From the NCBI GenBank assembly GCA_040384585.1, contig JAZKJD010000008.1, positions 62,001-126,000 on the forward strand: 64,000 nucleotides of DNA, read 5' to 3'. Every line of letters starts with the position of its first letter. The stretch's first letter is position 1. The stretch is from JAZKJD01 sp040384585. Its GTDB lineage: Bacteria; Pseudomonadota; Gammaproteobacteria; Diplorickettsiales; Diplorickettsiaceae. Both the position numbers and the translations under genes were made by a program. The notes beneath the pieces were generated by a model. The model was not told the DNA's origin, made no database searches, and saw nothing but the letters and a program-made list of their open reading frames with translations. Below, in pieces: positions 28,701 through 36,641 of the stretch.

Positions 28701-30629
28701 ACACAGTCCTCCTTGTATTGTCCTATGCCTCCTTCATCACCTTGTACCATTCATTTGCTTATTCGAATGCAAACAGATTCAGAAGTCGTAAAACTTATTT
28801 CTATTGAGGATCTACGTTCCCTTCTTCGTCCCCCTCTTTTAGGAGCACACGACGAAATAAAGGAAGCCTTGTTAGGCCCAATGCCTTTTTATTCGCTTAG
28901 AGGAGGTGTGGGTAAAATTTGTGTTTATTGGGGATATGAAACCAATGATGAAGATCTAGTAAAATTTGTCGATTTTATGAGAAACAGTATTACAATGTTG
29001 CGAGCAGCAACTATTAAATTACAAATGTATATTATAAAAAAATTTGATAATTCAGATAAATTGCTAACCCTTACACAATTTTTATATCATGGACTCCATT
29101 TTCGTCACGGTGAAATCCATTACTATAATGGAGAAGGCGCCATAAACGCATTAGATTTACTCGGACGCCCTATTTCTATTGCTCCCGGTTATGATACCTT
29201 GCTGACGAATAAAAAATTTTCTTCTATGGTAGAAGACGCGGAAGTAGATCGTATACGAACAGTCACTAAAAATAAAACAAACAGGCATTCTGTTTATCGC
29301 CTCATTAGATTGAATTTGGAAGAAGATACTAAATATAGATTTCCCTTTACTAGAAAAGAGAATACTAAGTATGAGCTAGGGCTTGTGCTTATGCGTTTTA
29401 TTGCCATTTGGATAAATTCACAGGACGCGGAAACCGCGGAAGCTTTAGATATCTCTAGTACGAGTGCGACCACAGCCAGTACAATTTCTCAGGAAGAAGA
29501 AAAGGACAAGAAGACTACCTTATATAAAAAAATCAGATGGAGTTTGCATACCGTAGGAGAGCGGATATCTAAAGACTTTGATAAACAAAAAAATGTCTTT
29601 ATGGAGGTTCAAGAAAAAAATGGCAGTTATGTAGACACTGAATCTTCTGGTGAACCTAATCTTAATTGGCGTAGGCCTATTATACAGGATACAAGCAATT
29701 CACGCTCTAGGCTACCCAAACCACCCACGCTTCCATATTCCCGAAGAAAGCCCGAAATAATGGTAGAAAAAAGAATACTACCTAATTGGTATAACGTACC
29801 GGCGATAGTCAGTTTGATGAAGGAAATTCAATTAATTTTTTCAGCATTTGACTACGATTTTTCTTTAGATCCTGATTTCTCAGAATCATCGCTAGCAGGA
29901 TATCTCTATGAGATTTGGCTGATTTTATATAATATAGGTATTTCAAGTGATACGCCACCTGAAGTTATTTTATCATTATTACAGGATGATCGTTTTAGTC
30001 AGGTTATTTCTTCTCTTTCTAACATTTCCTTAGCAGAACTTCAGACCTTTTATGTAGATTATGCAGGACAGTATTCCAATGGAACACTAATAAATCCAGA
30101 GGGTGATTTTTCTAATGCAAGCGCTCCAAGCACGACTGAGCTAACAAAGAAGCGTTTTATTATGGAAGAAGATACCCCTATGCCTCTTCCTCGTCGAATC
30201 CCTGTTCCTGACTGTGATGTCTGTGAGAGAAATATATATTATCGCCCTGAGCGGGCTGTTTCTAATGAACCAGTGCCATCTAAGAGCTCAGCAGTCAAAC
30301 TAGATTCTTGGATGAATCAAATATTTTCTATAGCTAAAAATGCGATCCCAAGCGTAGAAGGTTTATTGGCTGCGATATCTAAATCCAGTGATTTACCAAA
30401 GGAACTTAAGGTAGCTCAAACAAAACCATTTGAAGGTAATTTGAATACAGGAATGTGTTTTTTTAAAATTGGCGCAGTTGCTTTATTGGGTAGGCGACCT
30501 GCCTTTATTGATAGGATGAATCGGGCTGAGCGCCTATCGACTGAAAAAACTAGTGCAAATGATCCATGGGCTTCTACTATGCAACTCTTAAAAGAGGGAA
30601 TAGCTAAATATGGAAAAACAGGGATATAA
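25731..30629 (+). CDS. Giant pentapeptide-repeat protein, candidate effector
   Basis: A 1632-residue protein of unknown function and the largest gene in the window. Residues 1-610 are mostly helical with no signal peptide. Residues about 620-910 carry degenerate pentapeptide repeats (A/D-D/N-L/F-x-x), for example FAYTDLRQTNFHGK, FKYADLRGVNFQE and DFTGADLDNSNLSGLDF, which should fold as a quadrilateral beta helix. The rest is helical or Ser/Pro-rich (about 1225-1340). The ATG follows AAAGGAATTA. Size, AT-rich composition and lack of bacterial housekeeping domains resemble Legionellales effectors, but no catalytic motif is seen. Confidence 0.85.
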   Translation: MPAINAFLNISTFPSTLSLQIKEDEQITERIEKLYLHSPIQKPLYSSSKEYSFHLVNSTLTMGAIFIKNQLDSAIEKMITWGDKHSLNGRALRYFTEELDDFTEKEKILFYDDGKKSMEIICVLLEESGIDIEPRKKTFQQLIKIANSMFELRVGVDNFYIKIIRLAERLKNELESPNQMNRWMRDYVETVAEEVTTTTPFAMPESYQMLLYRILVHLGVEIDLLDAHFYLLSQAKAQGFPTNLPDSIGRLESEFKISDGLNKLYDKYIITSYIDDLSNKISATGLVNYFSDRLYNDFSKIISNSGQTLERRTKIEAKLNLLGNDPLFRLSEILDESSFQLKEKNNFKITITTRLNQIGWFNNTITERVKKIGFTTFHYHYFPDNMDLTWVVIGQYNRYPWIAPIKQSSTSSSELISALYFDEQKRISYLLGLLECIDSPKALYSLLYDVSSLLSSFSAHRYYSQLSMQSIRQILSVHKDNISSANEPLRAYLSRLLVFRTALNQEPAVNLMAEILENNTEPLVFINIIKILELTVSEALVKRLSVVNQNFIQDMLDNGIREAYNPMRFLNDLEINYFDQYYNSVATEEALHLTNYLIKEIRAKGFQNFRNMVFPPVEYISYLSNIDFSKCDFYQTDFFEEVEDCNFDESSLQETTFHWNIRNTSFAYTDLRQTNFHGKNNSSANLNVVSAQLASESFKDLVRIGINQFKYADLRGVNFQEIFSGKRLILDFTGADLDNSNLSGLDFTKIILYGSSMKYAFLQGMDFTSAYLDKRVAIQGSQIDTLAIPGFYRANITSFDNCQIIHEKYDYHNNAYIDIVFEQASFKGARFIGDLHNFTFQSCDMSGVHFTSSSPGFSELVHVTFDGVNFIGTSFYNVKFLGVKFIQCAFDMSDFKNVEIQTDNLFEIYKFGHQDFTEVKKLTGRIPREINQFPYYPLSEARLPKNIFIYLYDQGLRDFRGTDLLYFNFTETLLSESISVFDLKLEGARYTQSSLYCPMPPSSPCTIHLLIRMQTDSEVVKLISIEDLRSLLRPPLLGAHDEIKEALLGPMPFYSLRGGVGKICVYWGYETNDEDLVKFVDFMRNSITMLRAATIKLQMYIIKKFDNSDKLLTLTQFLYHGLHFRHGEIHYYNGEGAINALDLLGRPISIAPGYDTLLTNKKFSSMVEDAEVDRIRTVTKNKTNRHSVYRLIRLNLEEDTKYRFPFTRKENTKYELGLVLMRFIAIWINSQDAETAEALDISSTSATTASTISQEEEKDKKTTLYKKIRWSLHTVGERISKDFDKQKNVFMEVQEKNGSYVDTESSGEPNLNWRRPIIQDTSNSRSRLPKPPTLPYSRRKPEIMVEKRILPNWYNVPAIVSLMKEIQLIFSAFDYDFSLDPDFSESSLAGYLYEIWLILYNIGISSDTPPEVILSLLQDDRFSQVISSLSNISLAELQTFYVDYAGQYSNGTLINPEGDFSNASAPSTTELTKKRFIMEEDTPMPLPRRIPVPDCDVCERNIYYRPERAVSNEPVPSKSSAVKLDSWMNQIFSIAKNAIPSVEGLLAAISKSSDLPKELKVAQTKPFEGNLNTGMCFFKIGAVALLGRRPAFIDRMNRAERLSTEKTSANDPWASTMQLLKEGIAKYGKTGI

Positions 30630-30820
30630 GTAGAGCGCGCAGGGGCCACCGCATACTCAACGTATCATTGCTGGGAGGCACCGCTTATAGCGGCAAATAC
30701 TTCTCCACAAAAAGCTATTAGCAGTAGCTCCTCTACAGCATAGAGTTTATATCTTGCTATTTGGTGGTCCGAGATCTCTTTAAAAAAATCAATAAAACCT
30801 TCTCTTAGAGAATACTGATG

Positions 30821-32362
30821 TTAGTTAAATAGGTGTTCTGCAATATCAGAGCTTTCAGGATACATTAACGATCTTACATCTACAGTATCTTCTTGAATTA
30901 AGCGTTTGGCAGAAACCGGTAACTCATTTAAATAACTTACCTTGAAGTATTTTCTAGCGACTAATGATGTCAGCTCAGGGTTTTCAGGATATTGGAGTAA
31001 CAATGGAAATAAAACGGCTTGACCAATGACTACGCGTTTCACTGGAGGATTAGGTTTCAATCCCCATAGATTTTGATAAGTCATCGCGGTTAAGGAGTGA
31101 GTTTGAGGCACAATATCATTTCCAATATATAAGAAAACATGGCCACCAATGTAAGTAATAGTAAGGAAAGGTTTCCCTTTTGTCATTAGATAAGAGAGTC
31201 TTTGAGACGGGCTAGCGAGTGACATATCTACCATTTTCCCTGCAGTTAACTGTTCAGAAGAATGTCTTGGCAGCCATATGCCAAAAGGCGTAAAAAGACT
31301 TTTTAATTCTGCTGAACAATCATTGTAGAAATAAATTCCGCCCCAGCCATAGGGTCTACCGATGAGTGTTCTCATAATATCAGCGAAATGATGCGGTGTG
31401 ATAGTTAACGGCATAATAGCTGCATTTTTCTTAGAAACAAGCACTTTTTTTATGATGGCATTATGATGACTATCCGCTGCGGGTATCAACAGTTTAATGC
31501 CTACTCCTACTTGTGAGGCGGCAACATCAACTGGAAATACTGATCCTACATAAGCAGTCAGCAAAAATCTTTTTTCTCCATCTAGTAAACTAGTTTGCGT
31601 ACGGGTGATAGCAGCAAGCTTATTTTTAGCAGTTATTGTCCAGGTATTAATAAATGTATCACTTGTTTTTGCAATGCCGTCGCTTTTAACCCAGCCAATA
31701 AGAGCAGGGCTAATAATCAAATACCACGTATGATCTTGCGTACTACCAACGATATAAATAGGGGTACCCGCCCAAAGAGAAGAGACCTGTAAATTATCAA
31801 AAGGATATCCTTGCCCAGCAGTTTGATAATTATAGAAATGTACATCATTCGTAGGTAACGCCCTTACGGCTAAATTAGTCACAGCAATACCGCGGTTATT
31901 TTTTTGATAATGCAAATGAGCAAATTGATCGATATTAAGATTTTTCGCAATATTTTCTATCCATTTGTCGGTATGAGGGCGAAAATTTTCGCCATAGCCG
32001 ATTTTGCTATTGGGCTTATTTTTATTGCTAAATTTTTTAATGAGATCTTCTTCTGTTGCTTTTAAACTAGGGACTTGACTTCGATGTATTATTAAATCGA
32101 TATATTTAGCATTCCACGGAGAAGATAGACCAAAATAATGATCATAAAATATATCCATGCGTTTTTTTTGCATGGCCGTATTGAGTAGGGGTTTATCAAA
32201 GTTTGGATCGCTGGGCTTTATCCAGCGATCAATTGTTTGATCATAATGTTTTATGGGAAATAAGCTAACAGTAGGTTGCTCTGCGCACGCAATGATAAAG
32301 CATGAGAGAGAACATGCTGATAGTACTGGAACAAATCTACGCAATATCTTTAAATAAATCAT
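30821..32362 (-). CDS. NlpC/P60 cell-wall peptidase lipoprotein with SH3-type domains
   Basis: A 513-residue envelope protein. It starts with a signal peptide and a plausible lipobox (FIIACAEQP, Cys about residue 26). Residues about 60-150 resemble the NlpC/P60 stabilising domain, and about 160-300 an SH3 region (AVRALPTNDVHFYN, YIVGSTQDHTWYLI). The C-terminal NlpC/P60 domain (about 325-450) has GRPYGWGGIYFYNDCSAELK with the catalytic Cys and YIGGHVFLYIG with the catalytic His. Such enzymes cut peptide bonds in peptidoglycan stems. It stands alone between two orphan genes. Confidence 0.88.
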   Translation of the reverse strand: MIYLKILRRFVPVLSACSLSCFIIACAEQPTVSLFPIKHYDQTIDRWIKPSDPNFDKPLLNTAMQKKRMDIFYDHYFGLSSPWNAKYIDLIIHRSQVPSLKATEEDLIKKFSNKNKPNSKIGYGENFRPHTDKWIENIAKNLNIDQFAHLHYQKNNRGIAVTNLAVRALPTNDVHFYNYQTAGQGYPFDNLQVSSLWAGTPIYIVGSTQDHTWYLIISPALIGWVKSDGIAKTSDTFINTWTITAKNKLAAITRTQTSLLDGEKRFLLTAYVGSVFPVDVAASQVGVGIKLLIPAADSHHNAIIKKVLVSKKNAAIMPLTITPHHFADIMRTLIGRPYGWGGIYFYNDCSAELKSLFTPFGIWLPRHSSEQLTAGKMVDMSLASPSQRLSYLMTKGKPFLTITYIGGHVFLYIGNDIVPQTHSLTAMTYQNLWGLKPNPPVKRVVIGQAVLFPLLLQYPENPELTSLVARKYFKVSYLNELPVSAKRLIQEDTVDVRSLMYPESSDIAEHLFN

Positions 32363-32588
32363 TTAAAGTACCCTAATTATTATTGTAGGCTAAAAACGTT
32401 ATTTAGCTTAGGTTTTGTGAAGTAGTTTCTGATGTCTAGTCTATCACGTGTATCATACCTGGCCAACTCTCTAACCTGCTACATTATAGTATATGGCAGA
32501 GGTTTTTTCTCTTACAAGTGAGTCGCTATGCTCACGAAAAAATTCGGCCATCCTGTCCCCGAAATTTGTTCGCATCACGCGACTAAAA

Positions 32589-33893
32589 TTAGGCCGCGAT
32601 CCGTCCTACGTTCGGCGCGCACTCATCGCATTGCTCTCCCTGTTTCGTCGGTTGATTGGATCTAGTCTCATTTTCAAAAAAGATGAAGAAGGGAGTTGTT
32701 TTAAGAATTTGGTTTTTAAAATTTGTGTGATCAAAATCTCGTGCCTGTTTATCATCTATGGCTTGAAAATGTTCTGCTAGCAATTCTTTTAAATCTTTTA
32801 CCTCCTCAAGGAAGACTTTTTTTTCGCTGAGTCTATTCGCTAGTGAAGCCATTTGCGGTAGGTTATAAATAAGTGCTGCGCCTAGATTTGCTGTCCACTT
32901 AAGTATTTTAGCAAAATTTCCAGAGTAATCTAGTTTCTCTAAACTATCTGCCATGGCTTTATGTGTCGTAAATCCGGAGAATAAGGCAGGTACTATAAAA
33001 AGCAGAACAAACAAAGAGGGTTTTTCTAAAGAAATTAGTTTTTCGTAGCTTGAGTTCAGACCTTTTATCGAAAATCCTATACTAGGTATTGTATTGCCGA
33101 TAGCAACAATGGATCCCAGTGCGATGCTTTCTATTTCCGCCATCCCCCATTTTTTTTCTGTAAATTCTTTCATGCCAAAATAACTTATCAGTGAATAAGC
33201 TAAAATCTGAGGAAAACTAAATACAGCTAGGCCGGTTTTAATAGAAAAATTTGATATACATTTTCGATAAGTCAATTTTTCAAAATGCTCCCCTAATAGT
33301 TCTTTAAAATTAGCTTCTGTTTGTTTTTCAGATTTTAACTGGAGAAAGTTTGCAACGGTCTGGTCCAGCTTCTCCATCAATTTTTCTTTAGGAGTCTTTT
33401 TTTTGCATAAAGTGGAAATATTATCGATTAACTCCGAAGTGCCAACGACATTGACTAGTACATTAAGAATAGCAACAGATCCTTGCAGTGCTATATCCGT
33501 GTTGTCAATATAATTGTCTTCTTCATCTGTTATGTTCATTAAAAAATTTGGTAGTACGCAAAAAACTGAGATAACCGACGCGGATAAATATTTAAAAGGT
33601 ATTTTTCGAAAATCTGGCAGCTCAGAGAGACTAAGAAAACTTTCGATATTGAAAATGGCATTGGTGACAGAGCCACCCAGTGCGGCTATATATTGTAAAG
33701 ATTCTCCACCAAATCTGGCAGCTTGAAAAGAGGATGGCCAGTACATATAACCACTAAATGTACCTGCTGCGGTTAAAGCCATATTTTTCATAGTCTGTAC
33801 GGGATTATTCGTAAGTGATGTTCTGATATGAGAAAAAAAAGATAATTTTGTATTTGTTTGAGTAGTAATTAAACGTGACAATTCACCAGGCAT
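32589..33893 (-). CDS. Hypothetical multi-pass membrane protein, 434 residues
   Basis: I do not recognise this protein. Six or seven hydrophobic segments are visible, for example SASVISVFCVLPNFLMN (about 104-120), LFVLLFIVPALFSGFTTH and LKWTANLGAALIYNLPQMA. A charged, coiled stretch lies near 170-205. There is no signal peptide. The last 24 codons (about 32589-32660) lie in a distinctly GC-richer stretch unlike the rest of the gene, so the native C-terminus may have been replaced. A membrane-targeted effector is one possibility, without direct evidence. Confidence 0.65.
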   Translation of the reverse strand: MPGELSRLITTQTNTKLSFFSHIRTSLTNNPVQTMKNMALTAAGTFSGYMYWPSSFQAARFGGESLQYIAALGGSVTNAIFNIESFLSLSELPDFRKIPFKYLSASVISVFCVLPNFLMNITDEEDNYIDNTDIALQGSVAILNVLVNVVGTSELIDNISTLCKKKTPKEKLMEKLDQTVANFLQLKSEKQTEANFKELLGEHFEKLTYRKCISNFSIKTGLAVFSFPQILAYSLISYFGMKEFTEKKWGMAEIESIALGSIVAIGNTIPSIGFSIKGLNSSYEKLISLEKPSLFVLLFIVPALFSGFTTHKAMADSLEKLDYSGNFAKILKWTANLGAALIYNLPQMASLANRLSEKKVFLEEVKDLKELLAEHFQAIDDKQARDFDHTNFKNQILKTTPFFIFFENETRSNQPTKQGEQCDECAPNVGRIAA

Positions 33894-34011
33894 TTTTATC
33901 TTCCCCGATTTATAAATACAAAAAATTATTCTTAGGCTAGATATTTATTCCCCCATTCGTAGTTATAACTGGGTTTATAAATTTTGGCAATAGCTGATAA
34001 AAAATAGCTAA

Positions 34012-34650
34012 CTAAATAGCATTTAATTTGATAACAATGACGTGACGCTTTTCATTAAGTCCATTGATATGAATAGGATTCACAGACGTAACAGAGAATG
34101 TCGAATCCAGTTTATTAATTTCTTGCATAGGATATTGGCCTTTCATAGATAAAAAGATTCCTTTTTGGCAGGCAAGATGATGGGTTTTCTGTAAAAAATC
34201 TGTTAATGAGGTAAAGGCGCGGGTAATAATGGAATCAAAACAAATGTCTACATGAAATTGTTCCACTCGATTTTGTATAATATCGATATTAGAAATAGCT
34301 AACTTTTGTATAACATGGGTAAGAAAACGTGTTTTTTTACCATTACTGTCGAGTAAGGTAAAATGACAATTGGGATGTGTTAATGCTAATGGAATACCAG
34401 GTAACCCTGCGCCTGTTCCTACATCGAGAATTCGTGTGCCTTGTAAATAAGGGCTAATGGCAAGACTATCCAAAATATGTTTTGGAATCATCTGACTAGG
34501 GTCGCGTATGCTGGTTAGGTTATAAACCTGGTTCCACTTTTCAAGTAATAATAAGTAATCGGTCAGCTTTGTTATAACAGGTTCGCTGAGCAGCAGATGA
34601 TTTTGTATTAATTGTTTATGGAGATTATCGTATAGTTGTGTAGCTTGCAT
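34012..34650 (-). CDS. rsmG: 16S rRNA (guanine-527-N7)-methyltransferase
   Basis: Methylates G527 in 16S rRNA. The 212 residues include LEKWNQVYNLTSIRDPSQMI (about 32-51), the SAM-binding ILDVGTGAGLPGIPLAL (about 73-89) and FTLLDSNGKKTRFL. Its ATG shares one base with the dapB stop (TAATG), so it is cotranscribed with dapB. It is not next to mnmG or parAB, where rsmG (gidB) often lies. Confidence 0.94.
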   Translation of the reverse strand: MQATQLYDNLHKQLIQNHLLLSEPVITKLTDYLLLLEKWNQVYNLTSIRDPSQMIPKHILDSLAISPYLQGTRILDVGTGAGLPGIPLALTHPNCHFTLLDSNGKKTRFLTHVIQKLAISNIDIIQNRVEQFHVDICFDSIITRAFTSLTDFLQKTHHLACQKGIFLSMKGQYPMQEINKLDSTFSVTSVNPIHINGLNEKRHVIVIKLNAI

Positions 34651-35384
34651 TATATGAGTAATGTTTCTAATCCATAAATTAATTTTTTTAAACCCATGAC
34701 TTTTTTACAGGCTAATATGACTCCTGGCATAAACGCATTACGGTCAATTGTTTCGTGTGTAATGGTGAGGTTTCCGCCAAGATGGCCAAATATAACGTCT
34801 TGTTTGGCTAGAAATCCGGGTAGACGTAAAGCATGAATAGGAATTTGATCTTTACATGCGCCGCGTGATCCAGGTAGGGTCTCATGTATTTTTTTTGGCA
34901 GAGGATTTACCTTTCTAGCGGTTGCTATCAGTTCAGCTGTTTTTACTGCAGTACCAGAAGGTGCATCAAGTTTTTTTTCGTGGTGAGTTTCGACAATTTC
35001 AACCTCTGGAAAATATCTCGCAGCCTGTTCGGAAAAACGCATCATCAATAGGGCAGAAATGCAAAAGTTGGGGGCAATGATTCCTCCCCACTGTTGTTTA
35101 TTGCAGATTTGCTGTAGTTCTTCGATTTGCTTAGGCAGAAGCCCACTGGTGCCAATCACAGGGTGCGCGCCAGCTGAAATAATTTTTTTTGCATTTTCAA
35201 ATACTACTGACGCATTAGTAAAATCCACAACGACGTTAGCATTGCTTGTTTGGATAGCTTTTTTGAGATTATCGGCGCGCTGCGTTTCTCCGACTAATTC
35301 AAGTATTTTTTCGTTATGAATTGCACTGACTGTAGTTTTTCCCATACGTCCTGAGGCGCCATTGACAAGTACTCGGATAGACAC
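34650..35384 (-). CDS. dapB: 4-hydroxy-tetrahydrodipicolinate reductase
   Basis: Catalyses the NAD(P)H-dependent reduction step on the way to meso-diaminopimelate and lysine, feeding peptidoglycan synthesis. The 244 residues start with a Rossmann motif VNGASGRMGKTTVSAI (about 7-22). They contain the signature VETHHEKKLDAPSGTAVKTA (about 136-155) with the catalytic His and Lys. Family members are usually 240-275 residues. rsmG follows with overlapping stop and start. A family III repeat lies just upstream. Confidence 0.95.
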   Translation of the reverse strand: MSIRVLVNGASGRMGKTTVSAIHNEKILELVGETQRADNLKKAIQTSNANVVVDFTNASVVFENAKKIISAGAHPVIGTSGLLPKQIEELQQICNKQQWGGIIAPNFCISALLMMRFSEQAARYFPEVEIVETHHEKKLDAPSGTAVKTAELIATARKVNPLPKKIHETLPGSRGACKDQIPIHALRLPGFLAKQDVIFGHLGGNLTITHETIDRNAFMPGVILACKKVMGLKKLIYGLETLLI

Positions 35385-35450
35385 AGTAAATTCCCCTCAA
35401 TATGCTGATATGTGAAGGTGTGAATGCGTGTCTTTCAAATGCAATAAACC

Positions 35451-35644
35451 TATACCGCTCGTACTTGAAAATGCGAGTCTTTAAAGATTTGAGCGAGCGG
35501 TATACCCATGTCACATGACGGGCACAAGCCGCGCTTGCGCACCGTCATCCAAGGAGAGAATCGCTATTCTCTCCTTGGAAATCCTCATCGCGAAAAGAAA
35601 GTCCTTGAAGTTGCGAGTAGCAACTTCAAGGACGATAGGCATAC
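35451..35644. repeat. Family III composite palindromic repeat, copy b
   Basis: A TATACCGCTCGTACTTGAAA hairpin closes with GCGAGCGGTATA. Then come AAGGAGAGAATCG paired with CTATTCTCTCCTT, and TCCTTGAAGTTGCGAG paired with GTAGCAACTTCAAGGA. Module order is the same as at 12267-12462. The AAGGAGAG arms differ from AAGGGGAG of copy a on both sides, keeping the pairing. It lies between divergent dapB and an EamA gene; the 369-base gap holds nothing else I can identify. Confidence 0.8.
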
Positions 35645-35753
35645 TTACATTTGTTAGAATGCAGACTATCGACTTCAGAGCTTAAATAAAAAACAAGGAC
35701 TTTGCAAGCAGCAGTCTATTGTTGCAAAGGATAGGACTCACTATACTCTGTTT

Positions 35754-36629
35754 ATGAAATTATCTAATAAGGCTACTCTTTATTTAACCCTAGCCACATT
35801 GATGTGGGGGATTACCTTTCCAGTTACTCGTAATGCATTAACTGAAGTTGATCCCTTTGTGTTTGTTAGTCTGCGATTTATTATCGCCAGCTTGGTTTTA
35901 TTGCCAATGGTTTGGTGTTTATTTTATAAAACCACGAAACCAATGCTTTTAGGTGGTCTTATCATTGGTTTTCTTAATGCGGCAGCTTATCTTTCTCAAA
36001 CCATTGGCTTAGAAACCGTTAGTTCAGCGCGAGCCGCCTTTATTACCGGCTCCAGCGTTATTTTTGTCCCTTTTGTAGCGCCATTGTTTAAATTAGATAA
36101 GCCAACGGGATTAGATTTCGTGTGTGCATTGATAGGTTTTTCAGGACTTTACGTATTGATGGGGTTAAGTCATTTTCATCTAAGCACTGGCGATCTATGG
36201 GTTTTTTTGGGTGCTATTAGTTTTTCCTTTCAAATTACTTATTTGCAACGTCTGACTCAGGCGATACAGGATTATAAACTACTGGCCTTTTTTCAGCTTT
36301 TTTTTACAATCCCTTTTGTTTCGTTGTTAACGAAAGGACACGATTTTTCTTTAGTTTTTCAGCCAAAAGCATTGATTGGCATTTTGTTTTGTGCTGTTTT
36401 TGCAACCAGTCTAGCGTATTATTTACAAAATAAATATCAAAAATTTACGAGCGCGCCAAAAGCAGCATTGATATTTGCCTTGGAGCCGGTATTTGCTAGC
36501 CTATTTGGCTTTTTAATTAATCATGAGTTGCTTCCAAAAGCAACTATTTACGGAGGATTGTTACTTTTATTCAGTTTACTTCTTCCTAGCATAGTGAGTA
36601 TAGTCAGAGAATCCATCTTATTAAAATAA
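35754..36629 (+). CDS. EamA-family (DMT) transporter
   Basis: A 291-residue inner-membrane protein with ten hydrophobic helices arranged as two EamA repeats. The first is near 5-140 (LYLTLATLMWGITFPVTRNA, then GLETVSSARAAFITGSSVIF) and the second near 150-285 (QKFTSAPKAALIFALEPVFA). DMT transporters move metabolites or drugs; substrate is not predictable. pepN follows 12 bases later on the same strand. Confidence 0.9.
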   Translation: MKLSNKATLYLTLATLMWGITFPVTRNALTEVDPFVFVSLRFIIASLVLLPMVWCLFYKTTKPMLLGGLIIGFLNAAAYLSQTIGLETVSSARAAFITGSSVIFVPFVAPLFKLDKPTGLDFVCALIGFSGLYVLMGLSHFHLSTGDLWVFLGAISFSFQITYLQRLTQAIQDYKLLAFFQLFFTIPFVSLLTKGHDFSLVFQPKALIGILFCAVFATSLAYYLQNKYQKFTSAPKAALIFALEPVFASLFGFLINHELLPKATIYGGLLLLFSLLLPSIVSIVRESILLK

Positions 36630-36641
36630 TGAGTTATACTT

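Noticed and set aside
32493..32780. Plus-strand 95-codon frame opposite the end of the 434-residue gene
   Set aside because: No recognisable domain, no good ribosome site, and it spans the junction of the GC-rich segment with the minus-strand coding region.
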